Source: Cytobacillus firmus
Lineage (GTDB): Bacteria; Bacillota; Bacilli; Bacillales; Cytobacillaceae
Assembly: GCF_023612095.1 (NCBI RefSeq)
Contig: NZ_CP086235.1
Span: 1,013,001 to 1,077,000, forward strand
Reading direction: 5' to 3'
Length of the DNA stretch: 64,000 bases
A program made the position numbers and the translations under genes. Shown piece after piece: positions 8,615-18,152 of this stretch. The stretch's first letter is position 1; the number at the start of each line of letters is the position of its first letter. The notes beneath the pieces are model-generated. The model did no database searches and had not been told where the DNA came from. It saw only the letters and a list, made by a program, of their open reading frames with translations.

Positions 8615-9598
8615 GTGAAAATAACTCCGGTTGAGGATTTATTTACGATTTTAAACGAAACGGCTGTAATTATGCAGGAAGAACTGCATTGTACATACTT
8701 AGAAGCTCTTGCTGAAACAGGAGAGAATTTATTTCATGAAAGTATTCTTCAGGATGAGCTCAGTGAATTAACAGTTAAAAGGCTCAGGAAGAGTTATGAA
8801 TCCATTGACTTAAGCAGCTGCACAAAAGAAGAAATCAGAAAGTCCTTTCAGCTTGCAATATTAAAAGGCATGAAGGAAAATGTGCAGCCCAATCATCAGA
8901 TGACTCCTGATGCAGTAGGAATGCTGATGGGGTATCTTGTGGAAAAGTTCATTAAGGATAAAAGCTGCCGCCTGCTTGATCCTGCTGTAGGAACAGGAAA
9001 TTTATTGACCACTGTTATGAATCACCAAAGCGGTAAAGTAATTGAGGCAACTGGGATTGAGATTGATGACTTATTGATCAAGCTTGCTTATATAAATGCC
9101 AATTTACAGGAGCACGCCATTCAATTCTTCAACCAGGATAGTCTCGAACCGCTGTTTATCGAATCCGCTGATGCCGTAGTAAGTGATCTGCCTGTCGGGT
9201 ATTATCCGAATGATATCCGTTCGGCCGAGTATAAGCTAAAAGCGGATGAGGGGCATTCCTATTCTCATCACTTATTTATTGAGCAGAGCATGAACCATGT
9301 GAGATCTGGAGGCTATTTATTTTTTATCATTCCAAATGGAATGTTCGAAAGTGATCAGGCTCCTAAGCTTCATGAGTTCATCAAGGAAAATGCCTACATT
9401 CAAGGATTGATACAGCTGCCGCTCACTATGTTCAAAAATGAAAAAGCGGCAAAAAGCATATTCATCCTTCAGAAGAAAGGGGAAGGAGTCACTCCCCCTA
9501 AGCAGGCGCTCCTGGTCAACTTGCCAAGCTTGTCCAAAACAGCAGAAGCAGAAAAAATCCTCAAGAAAATTGATGTCTGGTTTAAAGAAAGTAAATAA
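8615..9598 (+). CDS. ytxK: Class I SAM-dependent methyltransferase YtxK
   Basis: A methyltransferase with an N6-adenine-type Rossmann fold. The SAM-binding motif LLDPAVGTGNLLTTV is at about residue 125. The catalytic motif, in the place of D/N-PP-Y/F, is SDLPVGYYP near residue 195. An N-terminal helical region of about 100 residues precedes the fold. Members next to ackA (ytxK) occur throughout Bacillus; there is no specificity (HsdS) or endonuclease gene nearby, so a restriction role is unlikely. The target is unknown. The divergent motif (LPVG in place of PPY) suggests a substrate other than standard DNA adenine. The start follows GGGAGGA. A terminator separates it from ackA. Confidence 0.83.
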   Translation: MKITPVEDLFTILNETAVIMQEELHCTYLEALAETGENLFHESILQDELSELTVKRLRKSYESIDLSSCTKEEIRKSFQLAILKGMKENVQPNHQMTPDAVGMLMGYLVEKFIKDKSCRLLDPAVGTGNLLTTVMNHQSGKVIEATGIEIDDLLIKLAYINANLQEHAIQFFNQDSLEPLFIESADAVVSDLPVGYYPNDIRSAEYKLKADEGHSYSHHLFIEQSMNHVRSGGYLFFIIPNGMFESDQAPKLHEFIKENAYIQGLIQLPLTMFKNEKAAKSIFILQKKGEGVTPPKQALLVNLPSLSKTAEAEKILKKIDVWFKESK

Positions 9599-9607
9599 GG
9601 ATAAACG

Positions 9608-9640
9608 AAAAAGAAGCTGTGTATTTGCCGGCTTCTTTTT
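9608..9640 (+). terminator. Terminator after ytxK
   Basis: A 10-bp stem AAAAAGAAGC / GCTTCTTTTT with a 13-base loop; the T run is part of the stem. Confidence 0.75.
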
Positions 9641-9658
9641 AAATGAATAAATATAAGG

Positions 9659-9673
9659 AAGTATCAGAAAATA
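9659..9673 (+). promoter_or_regulatory. CodY-like box upstream of ackA
   Basis: AAGTATCAGAAAATA matches 12 of 15 positions of the CodY consensus AATTTTCWGAAAATT. It lies just upstream of the cre site, the same order in which CodY and CcpA activate ackA in B. subtilis. Confidence 0.5.
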
Positions 9674-9684
9674 TTTAATTTAAC

Positions 9685-9700
9685 ATGAAAACGATATCAT
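9685..9700 (+). promoter_or_regulatory. cre site (CcpA) upstream of ackA
   Basis: ATGAAAACGATATCAT fits the catabolite-responsive element WTGNAANCGNWNNCA at every fixed position. It is about 190 bases before the ackA start, so it is placed for activation of the overflow (acetate) pathway rather than repression. Confidence 0.72.
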
Positions 9701-9887
9701 TGCAAGGTGATTCTTGAAATGTTTTGCATACAGTGTTTAAATGGAAAATTGAGAGATATTAATTGTGGCCGATGCACAAAATAAAGTTGTATGACTTTAT
9801 ATCGCCGTATCACACATTGTTATATAAAAGTATTGGTTTAAAGTGACAGATCAGTCCCTTTGAACATTCTAAAGGAGCGGTAGCTTT

Positions 9888-11075
9888 ATGGCAAAAATCA
9901 TTGCAATTAACGCCGGCAGTTCATCATTAAAGTTTCAATTATTTGACATGCCGAGTGAAGAAGTTATTACAAAAGGCTTAATCGAGCGTATTGGGCTGGA
10001 TAACGCAGTCTTCAATATTTCGGTAAATGGCGAAAAAATCAAGGAAGTAACAGATATTCCAGATCATGCAATAGCAGTTAAAATCCTTCTGGATAAATTA
10101 ACAACTCTGGGGATCATTAAATCTCTTGATGAAATCGAAGGCATTGGACATCGTGTTGTTCACGGCGGTGAAGCTTTCAATGATTCAGTTGTTATTACGG
10201 ACGAAGTGCTTGCAAAAATTGATGAACTATCTGAGCTTGCACCTCTTCACAACCCGGCTAATATTACAGGAATCAAGGCGTTCCAGCAGGTTCTTCCAAA
10301 TGTCCCTGCAGTGGCAGTATTCGATACTGCGTTCCATCAGACGATGCCTGAAAGCTCTTTCCTATATAGTTTGCCATATGAGTATTATGAGAAATATGGC
10401 ATTCGCAAGTATGGCTTCCATGGAACTTCCCATAAGTATGTTTCTGAGCGTGCAGCAGAAATGCTTGGACGTCCGCTTGATCAGCTTCGCCTCATCTCCT
10501 GTCACTTAGGAAATGGAGCAAGCATTACAGCTATTGAAGGTGGAAAGTCAATCGATACTTCAATGGGATTCACTCCATTAGCGGGTGTTACAATGGGTAC
10601 GCGATCAGGAAATCTGGACCCTGCTCTTATTCCATTCATTATGGAAAAGACAGGCTTGAACGCAGATGAAGTTCTTGATGTCCTTAATAAAAAGAGCGGT
10701 ATGCTAGGTGTTTCCGGCTTCTCGAGCGATCTTCGCGACATTGAAATTCAAGCTGTTGAAGGAAATGAAAGAGCAGAATTGGCTCTTGAAGTATTTGCAA
10801 ATAGAATCCATAAATATATCGGATCCTATGCATCCCGCATGTATGGCGTAGATGCTATCATTTTTACAGCCGGAATCGGTGAAAACAGTGATGTCATCCG
10901 TGAACGTGTTCTTCAGGGACTGGAATTCATGGGCGTATACTGGGATCCTGCATTAAACAAAGTGCGCGGTGAAGAAGCATTCATCAACTACCCTCATTCA
11001 CCAGTTAAAGTCATGATTATCCCGACAAATGAGGAAGTTATGATCGCGCGTGATGTTGTGAGATTGGCAAAATAG
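9888..11075 (+). CDS. ackA: Acetate kinase
   Basis: Interconverts acetyl phosphate plus ADP and acetate plus ATP, the last step of overflow metabolism. The ASKHA-fold signatures are clear: [13 protein letters not shown] at the N-terminus, [18 protein letters not shown], the active-site region [12 protein letters not shown] and the phosphate loop [25 protein letters not shown] is near the C-terminus. The length of 395 matches B. subtilis AckA. The start follows AAAGGAGCGG. A leader of about 235 bases carries cre and CodY-like sites. A terminator follows. A phosphotransacetylase gene is not adjacent, as in B. subtilis. Confidence 0.97.
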   Translation: MAKIIAINAGSSSLKFQLFDMPSEEVITKGLIERIGLDNAVFNISVNGEKIKEVTDIPDHAIAVKILLDKLTTLGIIKSLDEIEGIGHRVVHGGEAFNDSVVITDEVLAKIDELSELAPLHNPANITGIKAFQQVLPNVPAVAVFDTAFHQTMPESSFLYSLPYEYYEKYGIRKYGFHGTSHKYVSERAAEMLGRPLDQLRLISCHLGNGASITAIEGGKSIDTSMGFTPLAGVTMGTRSGNLDPALIPFIMEKTGLNADEVLDVLNKKSGMLGVSGFSSDLRDIEIQAVEGNERAELALEVFANRIHKYIGSYASRMYGVDAIIFTAGIGENSDVIRERVLQGLEFMGVYWDPALNKVRGEEAFINYPHSPVKVMIIPTNEEVMIARDVVRLAK

Positions 11076-11085
11076 TATTGATAAC

Positions 11086-11117
11086 AAGGCAAGGGCTTAG
11101 CGCTCTTGTCTTTTTTT
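11086..11117 (+). terminator. Terminator after ackA
   Basis: An 11-bp stem AAGGCAAGGGC / GCTCTTGTCTT with G-T pairs and a T run. Confidence 0.8.
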
Positions 11118-11207
11118 ATTTGATTATTGCCCATCAGCCGGAAGGAGAATTTCCCATCCAACTTATGCTATACTGAGTCCAAGAAAAATGTTTTGGGAGG
11201 AATTGCG

Positions 11208-12047
11208 ATGCCATTGAACGAACGGGAAGGAAGTGTTTTGGCCGGAATTCAGGAGTGGGAGAACAAGCTGCTGAATTATGAGCCCAATGACTTGGAGATG
11301 GTTTATGATAAATCATTGGAAAGGTCTTTTTCACTATTGCCTGAAGAAGTTCAGCAGCAATTTTTTTCAGCAATGGATAGCTGGCTGTTTCATCTGCATG
11401 CGCTTATTCAGGGTTCACAGCTTCAAATGGATGCGAAAGAGCGTATATTGACGGCAGGCCGTGTTTTTCATTCTGATATAGAGACGATTGAAGATCTGAA
11501 GCAATTGAATATCGACCAGCTTCAATACATAGCTCAACAGCAGATTGCCCGTCATCGTCTTTATTCGTTTGCACAGGGCGGTATTGCGGGTTCGGGCAGC
11601 TCACTCATGCTGGGTGCTGATATTCCCGCTATGGCGGTTATTAATCTGCGTGCCGTACAGCTGATTGCCATGACCTATGGCTTTGAAGTCAATACTCCAT
11701 TCGAAATGATGAGTTCTCTTAAGGTTTTTCACGCTGCCACATTGCCGCCCAGGATGCAGAGCAGTGCATGGGAAGAATTAATGAACGAGCTGAAGAACCA
11801 GGAGGAATTTTATTTTTATGAAGGAAAAGAAGAGTTGACTGATATCAGCTGGATTGAGCAGCCAATGAAGCAGCTTCTTAAAGGAATGGCTATTTACTTT
11901 TTCCGGAGAAAATCAATTCAGGGAATTCCCTTTATCAGCATGGCCATTGGAGCAGGGACCAACTACCAGCTGACAAGAAAAGTAACAGAATTTGCCCATA
12001 AATATTATCAGATGAGATATCTGCAAAGAAAGAATGATCAGCAGTAA
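11208..12047 (+). CDS. EcsC family protein
   Basis: Resembles the EcsC domain family, named from the third gene of the ecs ABC transporter operon; the family's biochemical role is unknown. The middle holds the typical glycine-rich hydrophobic stretch FAQGGIAGSGSSLMLGADIPAM followed by a helix starting INLRAVQLIAMTYG. The C-terminus ends with a second hydrophobic region, QGIPFISMAIGAGTNYQLTR. No signal peptide is seen, so it is probably a peripheral or embedded membrane protein. The start at 11208 follows GGGAGG with a 7-base gap; longer in-frame extensions upstream lack a ribosome site. It lies between ackA and moaB with no ecsA or ecsB nearby. Confidence 0.75.
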   Translation: MPLNEREGSVLAGIQEWENKLLNYEPNDLEMVYDKSLERSFSLLPEEVQQQFFSAMDSWLFHLHALIQGSQLQMDAKERILTAGRVFHSDIETIEDLKQLNIDQLQYIAQQQIARHRLYSFAQGGIAGSGSSLMLGADIPAMAVINLRAVQLIAMTYGFEVNTPFEMMSSLKVFHAATLPPRMQSSAWEELMNELKNQEEFYFYEGKEELTDISWIEQPMKQLLKGMAIYFFRRKSIQGIPFISMAIGAGTNYQLTRKVTEFAHKYYQMRYLQRKNDQQ

Positions 12048-12088
12048 ACTCAGGTTAACTATGATTTTCAAGCAAAGGTGGTGCCAAT

Positions 12089-12601
12089 ATGAGTACATTT
12101 GAGCATAAAAAGGAAGCGCCTAAAAAAGTCAGATGTAAAGTGATTACCGTAAGTGATACGAGAGATGAAGAAACGGATAAAAGCGGAAAGCTGATGATTC
12201 AGCTGCTCGAAGAGGCGGGACATATTATTGCCGACTATGAAATCGTCAAGGATGAAGGAACTCTAATTCGTGAGGCCGTATTAAAAGGCTGCGAAAATCC
12301 TGGCATTGACGCTATTCTAACAAATGGGGGCACAGGTATTGCTCTCCGGGACGTAACGATCGAGACGGTTAGAGAATTATTTGATAAAGAAATCGACGGA
12401 TTCGGTGAATTGTTCAGGATGCTGAGCTACACTGAAGATATCGGGTCTGCGGCCATTCTTTCACGGGCTGCTGCAGGCACCGTACGAAATAAAGCAGTTT
12501 TCTCAACACCGGGATCATCCGGGGCAGTCCGCCTTGCGATGAATAAACTGGTTTTGCCTGAACTCGGGCATATCATCAGGGAACTAAGAAAAGATTTATA
12601 A
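12089..12601 (+). CDS. moaB: Molybdenum cofactor biosynthesis protein MoaB
   Basis: A MoaB/Mog-family protein that binds molybdopterin; by homology it adenylates molybdopterin before molybdenum insertion. The family core is visible as ITVSDTRDEETDKSG, then ILTNGGTGIALRDVTIETVREL and FSTPGSSGAVRLAMNKLVLP. The length of 170 is typical. The N-terminal 13 residues are charged and probably flexible. The start follows AAAGGTGG. It lies at the same place as B. subtilis moaB, between ackA and argG. No other molybdenum cofactor genes are in the window. Confidence 0.92.
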   Translation: MSTFEHKKEAPKKVRCKVITVSDTRDEETDKSGKLMIQLLEEAGHIIADYEIVKDEGTLIREAVLKGCENPGIDAILTNGGTGIALRDVTIETVRELFDKEIDGFGELFRMLSYTEDIGSAAILSRAAAGTVRNKAVFSTPGSSGAVRLAMNKLVLPELGHIIRELRKDL

Positions 12602-12607
12602 AGGGCC

Positions 12608-12638
12608 AAAAACCTTTCCGCTGCGGAAAGGTTTTTCT
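12608..12638. terminator. Bidirectional terminator after moaB
   Basis: A 14-bp inverted repeat AAAAACCTTTCCGC / GCGGAAAGGTTTTT lies between the convergent stop codons of moaB and the small gene that follows. Confidence 0.88.
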
Positions 12639-12952
12639 TATGAATGCATCTTTCCTGTAATATCCTGATTCGTTCGATACCATAGCCACAAATCATTAAT
12701 GACGGATGCGAGCTCTGAAATTTCACTGTTGAGTCTGCATGATCTTTCGAAATTGCCTTCATCCGAAAGCTCAGCCTGTTTCCTGTTAATATCCGCTTCA
12801 AGCTCTGCAATGCGGTCAGGAATCCTGCCTCTTATTTTTTCCCATTGAAACAGGATCATCTGCTGTGTTTTTGGTGAATATTCATCCCAATCCCGATCAA
12901 AGGCGGGTATAGGAATGCCAAGACGGCCATTATGCGAAAAATGCTCCTCCAT
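12638..12952 (-). CDS. Conserved-looking hypothetical protein, 104 aa
   Basis: I do not recognise this family. The ATG at 12952 follows GGGGG on the minus strand with a good gap. The protein begins MEEHFSHNGRLGIPIPAFD and has an amphipathic, charge-rich centre (WEKIRGRIPDRIAELEADI) likely to form a coiled coil, ending at ITGKMHS. It has no signal peptide, membrane helix or cysteine motif. A real gene is supported by the start site, codon use like its neighbours, and a terminator directly after its stop. The IPAFDRDWDEYS segment and the run of helices suggest a small cytoplasmic adaptor-like protein, but no function can be assigned. Confidence 0.7.
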   Translation of the reverse strand: MEEHFSHNGRLGIPIPAFDRDWDEYSPKTQQMILFQWEKIRGRIPDRIAELEADINRKQAELSDEGNFERSCRLNSEISELASVINDLWLWYRTNQDITGKMHS

Positions 12953-13193
12953 TATGAATCCCCCATACAATAATCTTGTTTTTATTTTACTATAAAGATG
13001 TTTTCGGTGCATGGATGTTTTAGTATTCAATCGTTTTCTGCAGATAATACTATGGAACTAATATGAAAATAAATGAACGTGGTTCACAAGAACTGATTTA
13101 ATAGAAAGGCTAAGGTATTGGTTTACAGCTTAAATGGATATCAAATAACATATTGACTATTAAGAATATTAAAATAAATAAGAGGAGGAGAAT

Positions 13194-14582
13194 ATGAAAA
13201 GATTTTTAGCGCAATTAACAGTTTTATGCCTAATGCTGGGTTTGGTTTTGCCTTACCCCGCTGCAGCCCTGGGAGAAGAATTGGACAGAACAGGAAGCAG
13301 ACCAGTAGAGCAAGTATCTAAACATAAAAAAGCTTTAGAATATCCAACCTTGTCAAAAGCAAAGCGCCCCGAGGATGCAGGCTTTTCTTCCAAAAAGCTC
13401 AAAGAGGTTGATAAGCTTATCGAGGAGGAAATCGAAAATGGTTTTCCAGGAGCTGCTTTAGTCGTTATTAAAGATGGCAAGATTGTTAAAAACTCTGCAT
13501 ATGGTTCAGCCAAAGTCTTTGATGAATCTGATCCTTTAAATCAGCCGCAGAAAATGAAAACAAAAACCATGTTTGATTTAGCATCAAATACGAAAATGTA
13601 TGCCGTTAATTTTTCACTGCAGCATCTTGTGAGTGAAGGAAAGATCAATCTTGAAGAAAAAATTCAGCATTATTTTCCTGAATTTAAAGATTCAGCGGAC
13701 GATGAGATAAAAGGGAAAGGTGAACTCCGGATCATCGACTTGCTTCATCATACAGCCGGGTTTCCTTCAAGCGTCCATTATCATAATCCTGAAAGGGCGG
13801 GAGAGTTGTATTCACAGGAACGCAATAAAACACTTTCCATGATTTTAAAAACTCCCCTTCAGTATGAACCTGGCACCAAACAGGTTTACAGTGATATTGA
13901 CTATATGCTGCTTGGATTTATTATTGAAAAAATTACTGGAGAGAGGCTGGACCGTTATACTGAGAATCATATCTATAAACCTTTAGGGTTAAAGCATACT
14001 TTATTTAATCCTCTCCGCAAGGGATTCAAAGAAAAGGATTTCGCTGCAACTGAACTGCACGGCAACACCAGGGATGGCGTCATTTCATTTCCTAATATAC
14101 GCACCTATACTCTCCAGGGAGAGGTTCACGATGAGAAGTCCTTTTATTCAATGGATGGAATATCCGGGCATGCAGGTCTCTTTTCCACGACTTCAGATCT
14201 TGCTGTACTGATGCAGGTGATGCTTAATGATGGGGGCTATGGAAATATAAAGTTATTTGATAAACAAACAATTGATAAATTTGTAAAACCTTATGATATG
14301 AATCCTACATATGGGTTAGGGTGGCGTTTGAACGGAGATTCAAGTATGGAGTGGATGTTCAGCGAGCATGCCGGGAAAGAAGTATTTGGGCATACCGGCT
14401 GGACAGGAACAGTAACGGTGATAGACAGAGAAAATAATTTAGCAATCGCTCTCCTGACAAATAAAAAACATTCTCCTGTCATCGATCCATTAAAAGATCC
14501 GCACAAGTTTCAAGGTGACACATACAGTATTAGTCAATATGGAAGTGTAATTACAGCGGTTTATGAAGCATTAAAACATTAA
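13194..14582 (+). CDS. Secreted serine hydrolase (class C beta-lactamase/PBP4* type)
   Basis: A beta-lactamase-fold serine hydrolase, family S12. A signal peptide covers residues 1-26 (helix LTVLCLMLGLVLPYPAAA, cleavage probably after AAA). The active-site SxxK is S131-N-T-K134 in FDLASNTKMYAV. The second motif is YSD in KQVYSDIDYML, the variant of YxN seen in esterase and carboxypeptidase members. The KTG-like triad appears as HTG in FGHTGWTGT. Such enzymes are D-aminopeptidases, carboxypeptidases or esterases acting on cell-wall fragments; the substrate cannot be fixed here. Resistance to beta-lactams should not be assumed. The start follows AAGAGGAGGAG. It forms a single unit with its own terminator and is not part of the B. 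subtilis order here. Confidence 0.85.
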   Translation: MKRFLAQLTVLCLMLGLVLPYPAAALGEELDRTGSRPVEQVSKHKKALEYPTLSKAKRPEDAGFSSKKLKEVDKLIEEEIENGFPGAALVVIKDGKIVKNSAYGSAKVFDESDPLNQPQKMKTKTMFDLASNTKMYAVNFSLQHLVSEGKINLEEKIQHYFPEFKDSADDEIKGKGELRIIDLLHHTAGFPSSVHYHNPERAGELYSQERNKTLSMILKTPLQYEPGTKQVYSDIDYMLLGFIIEKITGERLDRYTENHIYKPLGLKHTLFNPLRKGFKEKDFAATELHGNTRDGVISFPNIRTYTLQGEVHDEKSFYSMDGISGHAGLFSTTSDLAVLMQVMLNDGGYGNIKLFDKQTIDKFVKPYDMNPTYGLGWRLNGDSSMEWMFSEHAGKEVFGHTGWTGTVTVIDRENNLAIALLTNKKHSPVIDPLKDPHKFQGDTYSISQYGSVITAVYEALKH

Positions 14583-14591
14583 CCTATACTG

Positions 14592-14628
14592 CAGGCAAAA
14601 GCTGAATACAGGGCTTTTGCCTTTTTTT
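14592..14628 (+). terminator. Terminator after the serine hydrolase
   Basis: A 10-bp stem AGGCAAAAGC / GCTTTTGCCT with a 10-base loop and seven T. Confidence 0.88.
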
Positions 14629-14714
14629 ATTGGAATAACTGTATTTATTTTTATACATTTTTAAGAATAAGTATTGATTTTTAAATAAAAGGTTGTTAAA
14701 GTAAGAGAATAATA

Positions 14715-14753
14715 AATGAATAAAAATATAATTAAATTGTATATTTATACGTA
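14715..14753 (+). promoter_or_regulatory. Tandem ARG boxes upstream of argG
   Basis: Two 18-base matches to the arginine repressor box WNTGAATWWWWATTCANW lie at 14715-14732 (two mismatches) and 14736-14753 (three mismatches). Their centres are 21 bases apart, two helical turns, which suits an ArgR/AhrC hexamer. They are directly before the argG ribosome site, so arginine repression of argGH is expected. Confidence 0.72.
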
Positions 14754-14774
14754 TAATCTAAGGAGGAAAAATAA

Positions 14775-15983
14775 ATGTCACAAAATAAAGTTGTTCTTGC
14801 ATACTCAGGCGGTCTGGATACATCAGTTGCGGTTAAATGGCTGCAGGATCAAGGTTATGCTGTTGTTGCATGCTGCCTTGACGTTGGAGAAGGAAAAGAT
14901 CTGAACTTTATCCAGAAAAAAGCTTTAACTGTTGGAGCAGTCCAATCCTATGTGATTGATGCAAAAGAGGAATTTGCTAATGAATATGCATTAATTGCGC
15001 TTCAGGCACATGCTTTATATGAAAACAAGTATCCATTGATTTCTGCACTTTCACGCCCACTGATCGCCAAAAAGCTTGTTGAAGTAGCAGAAAAAGAAGG
15101 TGCAGTAGCAGTAGCGCATGGATGTACCGGCAAAGGAAATGACCAGGTTCGTTTTGAAGTGGCAATTCAGGCTTTAAATCCTGATCTTCAGGTTTTAGCT
15201 CCGGTTCGTGAATGGAGCTGGTCACGTGAGGAAGAAATTGAATATGCAAAACAAAACAATATACCTATCCCAATTAACCTGGATTCTCCATACAGCATTG
15301 ATCAAAACTTATGGGGCAGAAGCAATGAGTGCGGAGTTCTGGAAGATCCATGGGCTGCTCCTCCGGAAGATGCATACGATCTTACCGTGTCTCTTGAAAA
15401 AGCTCCTGATACATCTGATACGGTTGAAATCGGTTTTGAAAAGGGTGTGCCAGTCAGCTTGAATGGCAATAGTATGAAACTTTCCGAGCTTATTGCCGAA
15501 CTGAATGAGATTGCAGGCAAGCATGGGGTGGGGCGCATCGACCATGTGGAAAATCGCCTTGTCGGCATCAAATCACGTGAAGTTTACGAGTGTCCGGGAG
15601 CGATGACGCTTCTTAAAGCACATAAAGAGCTTGAGGACTTAACGATGGTAAAAGAAATGGCCCACTTTAAACCGGTTATTGAGAAAAAAGTGGCTGAGCT
15701 TATATATGAAGGATTGTGGTTCTCCCAGCTTAACAATGCGTTAACGGCTTTCCTGAAAGAAACACAAACATTTGTAACAGGAACAGTCAGAGTAAAGCTC
15801 TTTAAAGGCCATGCAATTGTTGAAGGAAGAAAATCTCCTTTTTCCCTATACGACGAAAAGTTAGCAACCTATACTTCAGATGATGAATTTGACCATAATG
15901 CGGCTGTTGGCTTTATTAAGCTATGGGGGCTGCCGACAAAAGTGCAGAGCATTGTTCAAAACAGCAAGAAGGTGACAGTGTGA
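14775..15983 (+). CDS. argG: Argininosuccinate synthase
   Basis: Joins citrulline and aspartate, with ATP cleaved to AMP, in arginine synthesis. The ATP pyrophosphatase P-loop [11 protein letters not shown] is at residues 9-19. [14 protein letters not shown] binds citrulline and aspartate. [20 protein letters not shown] is also typical of the family. The length of 402 matches B. subtilis ArgG (403). The start follows AAGGAGG. It is translationally coupled to argH through a 4-base overlap. The tandem ARG boxes upstream indicate repression by arginine. Confidence 0.97.
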   Translation: MSQNKVVLAYSGGLDTSVAVKWLQDQGYAVVACCLDVGEGKDLNFIQKKALTVGAVQSYVIDAKEEFANEYALIALQAHALYENKYPLISALSRPLIAKKLVEVAEKEGAVAVAHGCTGKGNDQVRFEVAIQALNPDLQVLAPVREWSWSREEEIEYAKQNNIPIPINLDSPYSIDQNLWGRSNECGVLEDPWAAPPEDAYDLTVSLEKAPDTSDTVEIGFEKGVPVSLNGNSMKLSELIAELNEIAGKHGVGRIDHVENRLVGIKSREVYECPGAMTLLKAHKELEDLTMVKEMAHFKPVIEKKVAELIYEGLWFSQLNNALTAFLKETQTFVTGTVRVKLFKGHAIVEGRKSPFSLYDEKLATYTSDDEFDHNAAVGFIKLWGLPTKVQSIVQNSKKVTV

Positions 15984-17374
15984 AAAAGCTATGGGGAGGC
16001 AGATTTACAAAATCTGCTGAAGAATGGGTAGATGAATTCGGAGCATCGATTTCGTTTGACCAGGAATTGGTTATGGAAGATATCCAAGGAAGCATGGCCC
16101 ACGTTTCCATGCTTTCTAAAACAGGAATTATTACTGAGAAAGAAGCAGAAAAAATCAAAACAGGCCTTCAGCAGCTAAAAGAAAAAGCTGAAAAGGATGA
16201 GCTGGATTACTCAGTAAAGCTTGAAGATATTCATTTAAATCTCGAGAGCCATTTGACTGAACTGACGGGACCTGTCGGCGGCAAACTTCATACAGCAAGA
16301 AGCAGAAATGACCAGGTGGCAACAGACATGCATTTATATCTGCGCAAGCAGGTGGAGCAGATTGTTTTATTGATTCAGGAAATGCAGGAGGAGTTAATCA
16401 TCCAGGCTGAAAATAATGTGGAAACCATCATGCCGGGCTATACGCATCTGCAGCGTGCACAGCCGATCTCTTTCGGCCACCATCTGATGGCATATTTCTG
16501 GATGCTTGAGAGAGACAAAGAGCGCTTTACTGAAAGTCTAAAGAGAATTAACGTATCACCTCTTGGGGCTGGGGCGCTGGCTGGCACAACTTTCCCGATT
16601 GACCGTGAGTATACGGCTGAGCTTCTCGGATTTGAAGGCATTTATGAGAACAGCCTGGATGCTGTCAGCGACAGAGACTTTATATTGGAGTTCCTGTCTT
16701 CAAGCTCCATCCTGATGATGCATCTGTCACGTTTAAGTGAAGAATTCATCCTTTGGTCAAGCCAGGAATTTCAATTCATTGAACTCGATGACAGCTTTGC
16801 AACAGGCTCAAGCATCATGCCGCAGAAGAAGAACCCCGACATGGCGGAGCTCATACGCGGTAAAACGGGACGTGTCTACGGAAACCTCATGGGTCTCTTG
16901 ACGGTATTGAAAGGACTTCCCCTTGCCTATAACAAAGATATGCAGGAAGATAAGGAAGGGATGTTTGATACTGTAAAGACAGTCACAGGTTCACTTAAAA
17001 TCTTTGCGGGGATGATCCGCACTATGAAGGTTAAAACCGGGCAGATGGAAAAAGCGACTAAAAATGATTTTTCCAATGCTACTGAACTGGCGGATTATCT
17101 CTCTGATAAAGGCATTCCATTCAGAGAAGCACATGAGATTGTCGGGAAACTGGTCCTTGTTTGTGTTCAAAAGGGATGCTTCCTTGGAGATTTACCGCTA
17201 AATGATTTCAAGGACGCTCATACATTGTTCGAAGAAGATATTTATGAAGTACTGGATCCATATACAGCTGTCAAAAGAAGAAATAGTGCAGGCGGAACAG
17301 GATTCAAACAAGTAAGCCTCGCGATTGAAAAAGCGAAGGAATACGTCAGCAGTAAAGAGTTTGCCAATAAATAA
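15980..17374 (+). CDS. argH: Argininosuccinate lyase
   Basis: Splits argininosuccinate into arginine and fumarate. The start is the GTG at 15980, giving [11 protein letters not shown], the standard N-terminus. It overlaps the argG stop as GTGA. A longer reading frame begins inside argG but does not fit the family. The fumarase/aspartase superfamily signature [19 protein letters not shown] contains the catalytic serine loop. [10 protein letters not shown] and [15 protein letters not shown] are also conserved. The length is 464 residues. A strong bidirectional terminator follows. Confidence 0.97.
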   Translation: MKKLWGGRFTKSAEEWVDEFGASISFDQELVMEDIQGSMAHVSMLSKTGIITEKEAEKIKTGLQQLKEKAEKDELDYSVKLEDIHLNLESHLTELTGPVGGKLHTARSRNDQVATDMHLYLRKQVEQIVLLIQEMQEELIIQAENNVETIMPGYTHLQRAQPISFGHHLMAYFWMLERDKERFTESLKRINVSPLGAGALAGTTFPIDREYTAELLGFEGIYENSLDAVSDRDFILEFLSSSSILMMHLSRLSEEFILWSSQEFQFIELDDSFATGSSIMPQKKNPDMAELIRGKTGRVYGNLMGLLTVLKGLPLAYNKDMQEDKEGMFDTVKTVTGSLKIFAGMIRTMKVKTGQMEKATKNDFSNATELADYLSDKGIPFREAHEIVGKLVLVCVQKGCFLGDLPLNDFKDAHTLFEEDIYEVLDPYTAVKRRNSAGGTGFKQVSLAIEKAKEYVSSKEFANK

Positions 17375-17376
17375 TG

Positions 17377-17413
17377 AAAAAAATGGCGCTGCAGCATGCA
17401 GCGCCATTTTTTC
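17377..17413. terminator. Bidirectional terminator between argH and the stress protein
   Basis: A 15-bp inverted repeat AAAAAATGGCGCTGC / GCAGCGCCATTTTTT has T runs on both strands between convergent genes. Confidence 0.9.
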
Positions 17414-17865
17414 TATTCTTCTTCTTTATCCGTTCTGACTACGAGGACATCACAGCGGGCATAGCGGGTAATATGTTCAGATACACTGCCGATGATGAAA
17501 CGTTCAACCGCGTTCATGCCTGTTGCCCCGCAAATGATCAGGTCAACATTGTGCTTTCTGGCAATATCCTTTGGAACCTTCACTTTAGGAGAACCATAGT
17601 CAACTTCATATGTTACATTCTCGATGCCTGCATCCATAGCCGTTCTTTTGTATTTTTCCATTAATTCTGTTGCGAAACGGTCAGCTCTTTCGGCAATCGT
17701 GCGGTCATAGGCTTCAACAGTGGCAAACGTGCGGGTATCAATGATATGTGCCAATACCAGAGAAGCGTTATTGCGCTTGGCAATTTCAATTGCCTTTTTA
17801 AAAGCCCATTCTGCTTCAGTTGAACCATCTACAGCGACTAAAATATTTTTATACTTCATGCCCAT
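17413..17865 (-). CDS. Universal stress protein, UspA family
   Basis: A small cytoplasmic nucleotide-binding protein. The Usp fold is shown by YKNILVAVDGSTEAEWAFKK at the N-terminus. The ATP-binding pattern G-x2-G-x9-G-S appears as CGATGMNAVERFIIGSVSEH at the C-terminus, followed by CDVLVVR. The length is 150 residues. The start follows GGAGGAGATTCAA on the minus strand. The ATP-binding residues are intact, so it probably binds ATP, but a specific role is not known for these members. It is convergent with argH. In B. subtilis no usp gene sits exactly here between argH and ald. Confidence 0.9.
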   Translation of the reverse strand: MGMKYKNILVAVDGSTEAEWAFKKAIEIAKRNNASLVLAHIIDTRTFATVEAYDRTIAERADRFATELMEKYKRTAMDAGIENVTYEVDYGSPKVKVPKDIARKHNVDLIICGATGMNAVERFIIGSVSEHITRYARCDVLVVRTDKEEE

Positions 17866-17970
17866 TTGAATCTCCTCCTTTACCTATATTATACATCTAT
17901 AAAAACTGAATATCTGTAACAGAAAATCGAACAATAGTAAGGCTGATAAAAATTTTATGAAAAGGAGCAG

Positions 17971-18144
17971 ATGAAGATGGAAAAGAGAGAGCCAAAAGCA
18001 GAATCCGGATATTTTTTTGATGAGCAGGGTGCAAATGAGGTTAGCGCACAGATCATGAATGCGTATAACAGCGGTGTTATTGATCAGCCAAATGCCGAGT
18101 TTGACATGGAAGCTCACGAACGGAATGAAGGCAATCTGCAATAA
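17971..18144 (+). CDS. Small acidic protein, 57 aa
   Basis: A short gene with a strong AAAGGAG site four bases before ATG 17971 and a terminator 9 bases after its stop. The product starts MKMEKREPKAESGYFFDEQG, has a helix around NEVSAQIMNAYNSGVID, and ends NEGNLQ. It is acidic, soluble, and has no cysteine. The QIMNAYNSGVID segment recalls short YozQ/DUF4025-type Bacillus proteins, but that match is from memory and weak. Co-location with a terminator and the stress protein suggests a single-gene unit; its function is unknown. Confidence 0.68.
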   Translation: MKMEKREPKAESGYFFDEQGANEVSAQIMNAYNSGVIDQPNAEFDMEAHERNEGNLQ

Positions 18145-18152
18145 GAAAAGCG

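Noticed and set aside
8615..9598. Restriction-modification system
   Set aside because: ytxK has an N6-methylase-like fold but no specificity or nuclease gene nearby, and it is a conserved core gene beside ackA.
13194..14582. Beta-lactamase conferring resistance
   Set aside because: The fold is shared with many peptidases and esterases. The motifs do not distinguish a lactamase, so only a general hydrolase call is made.
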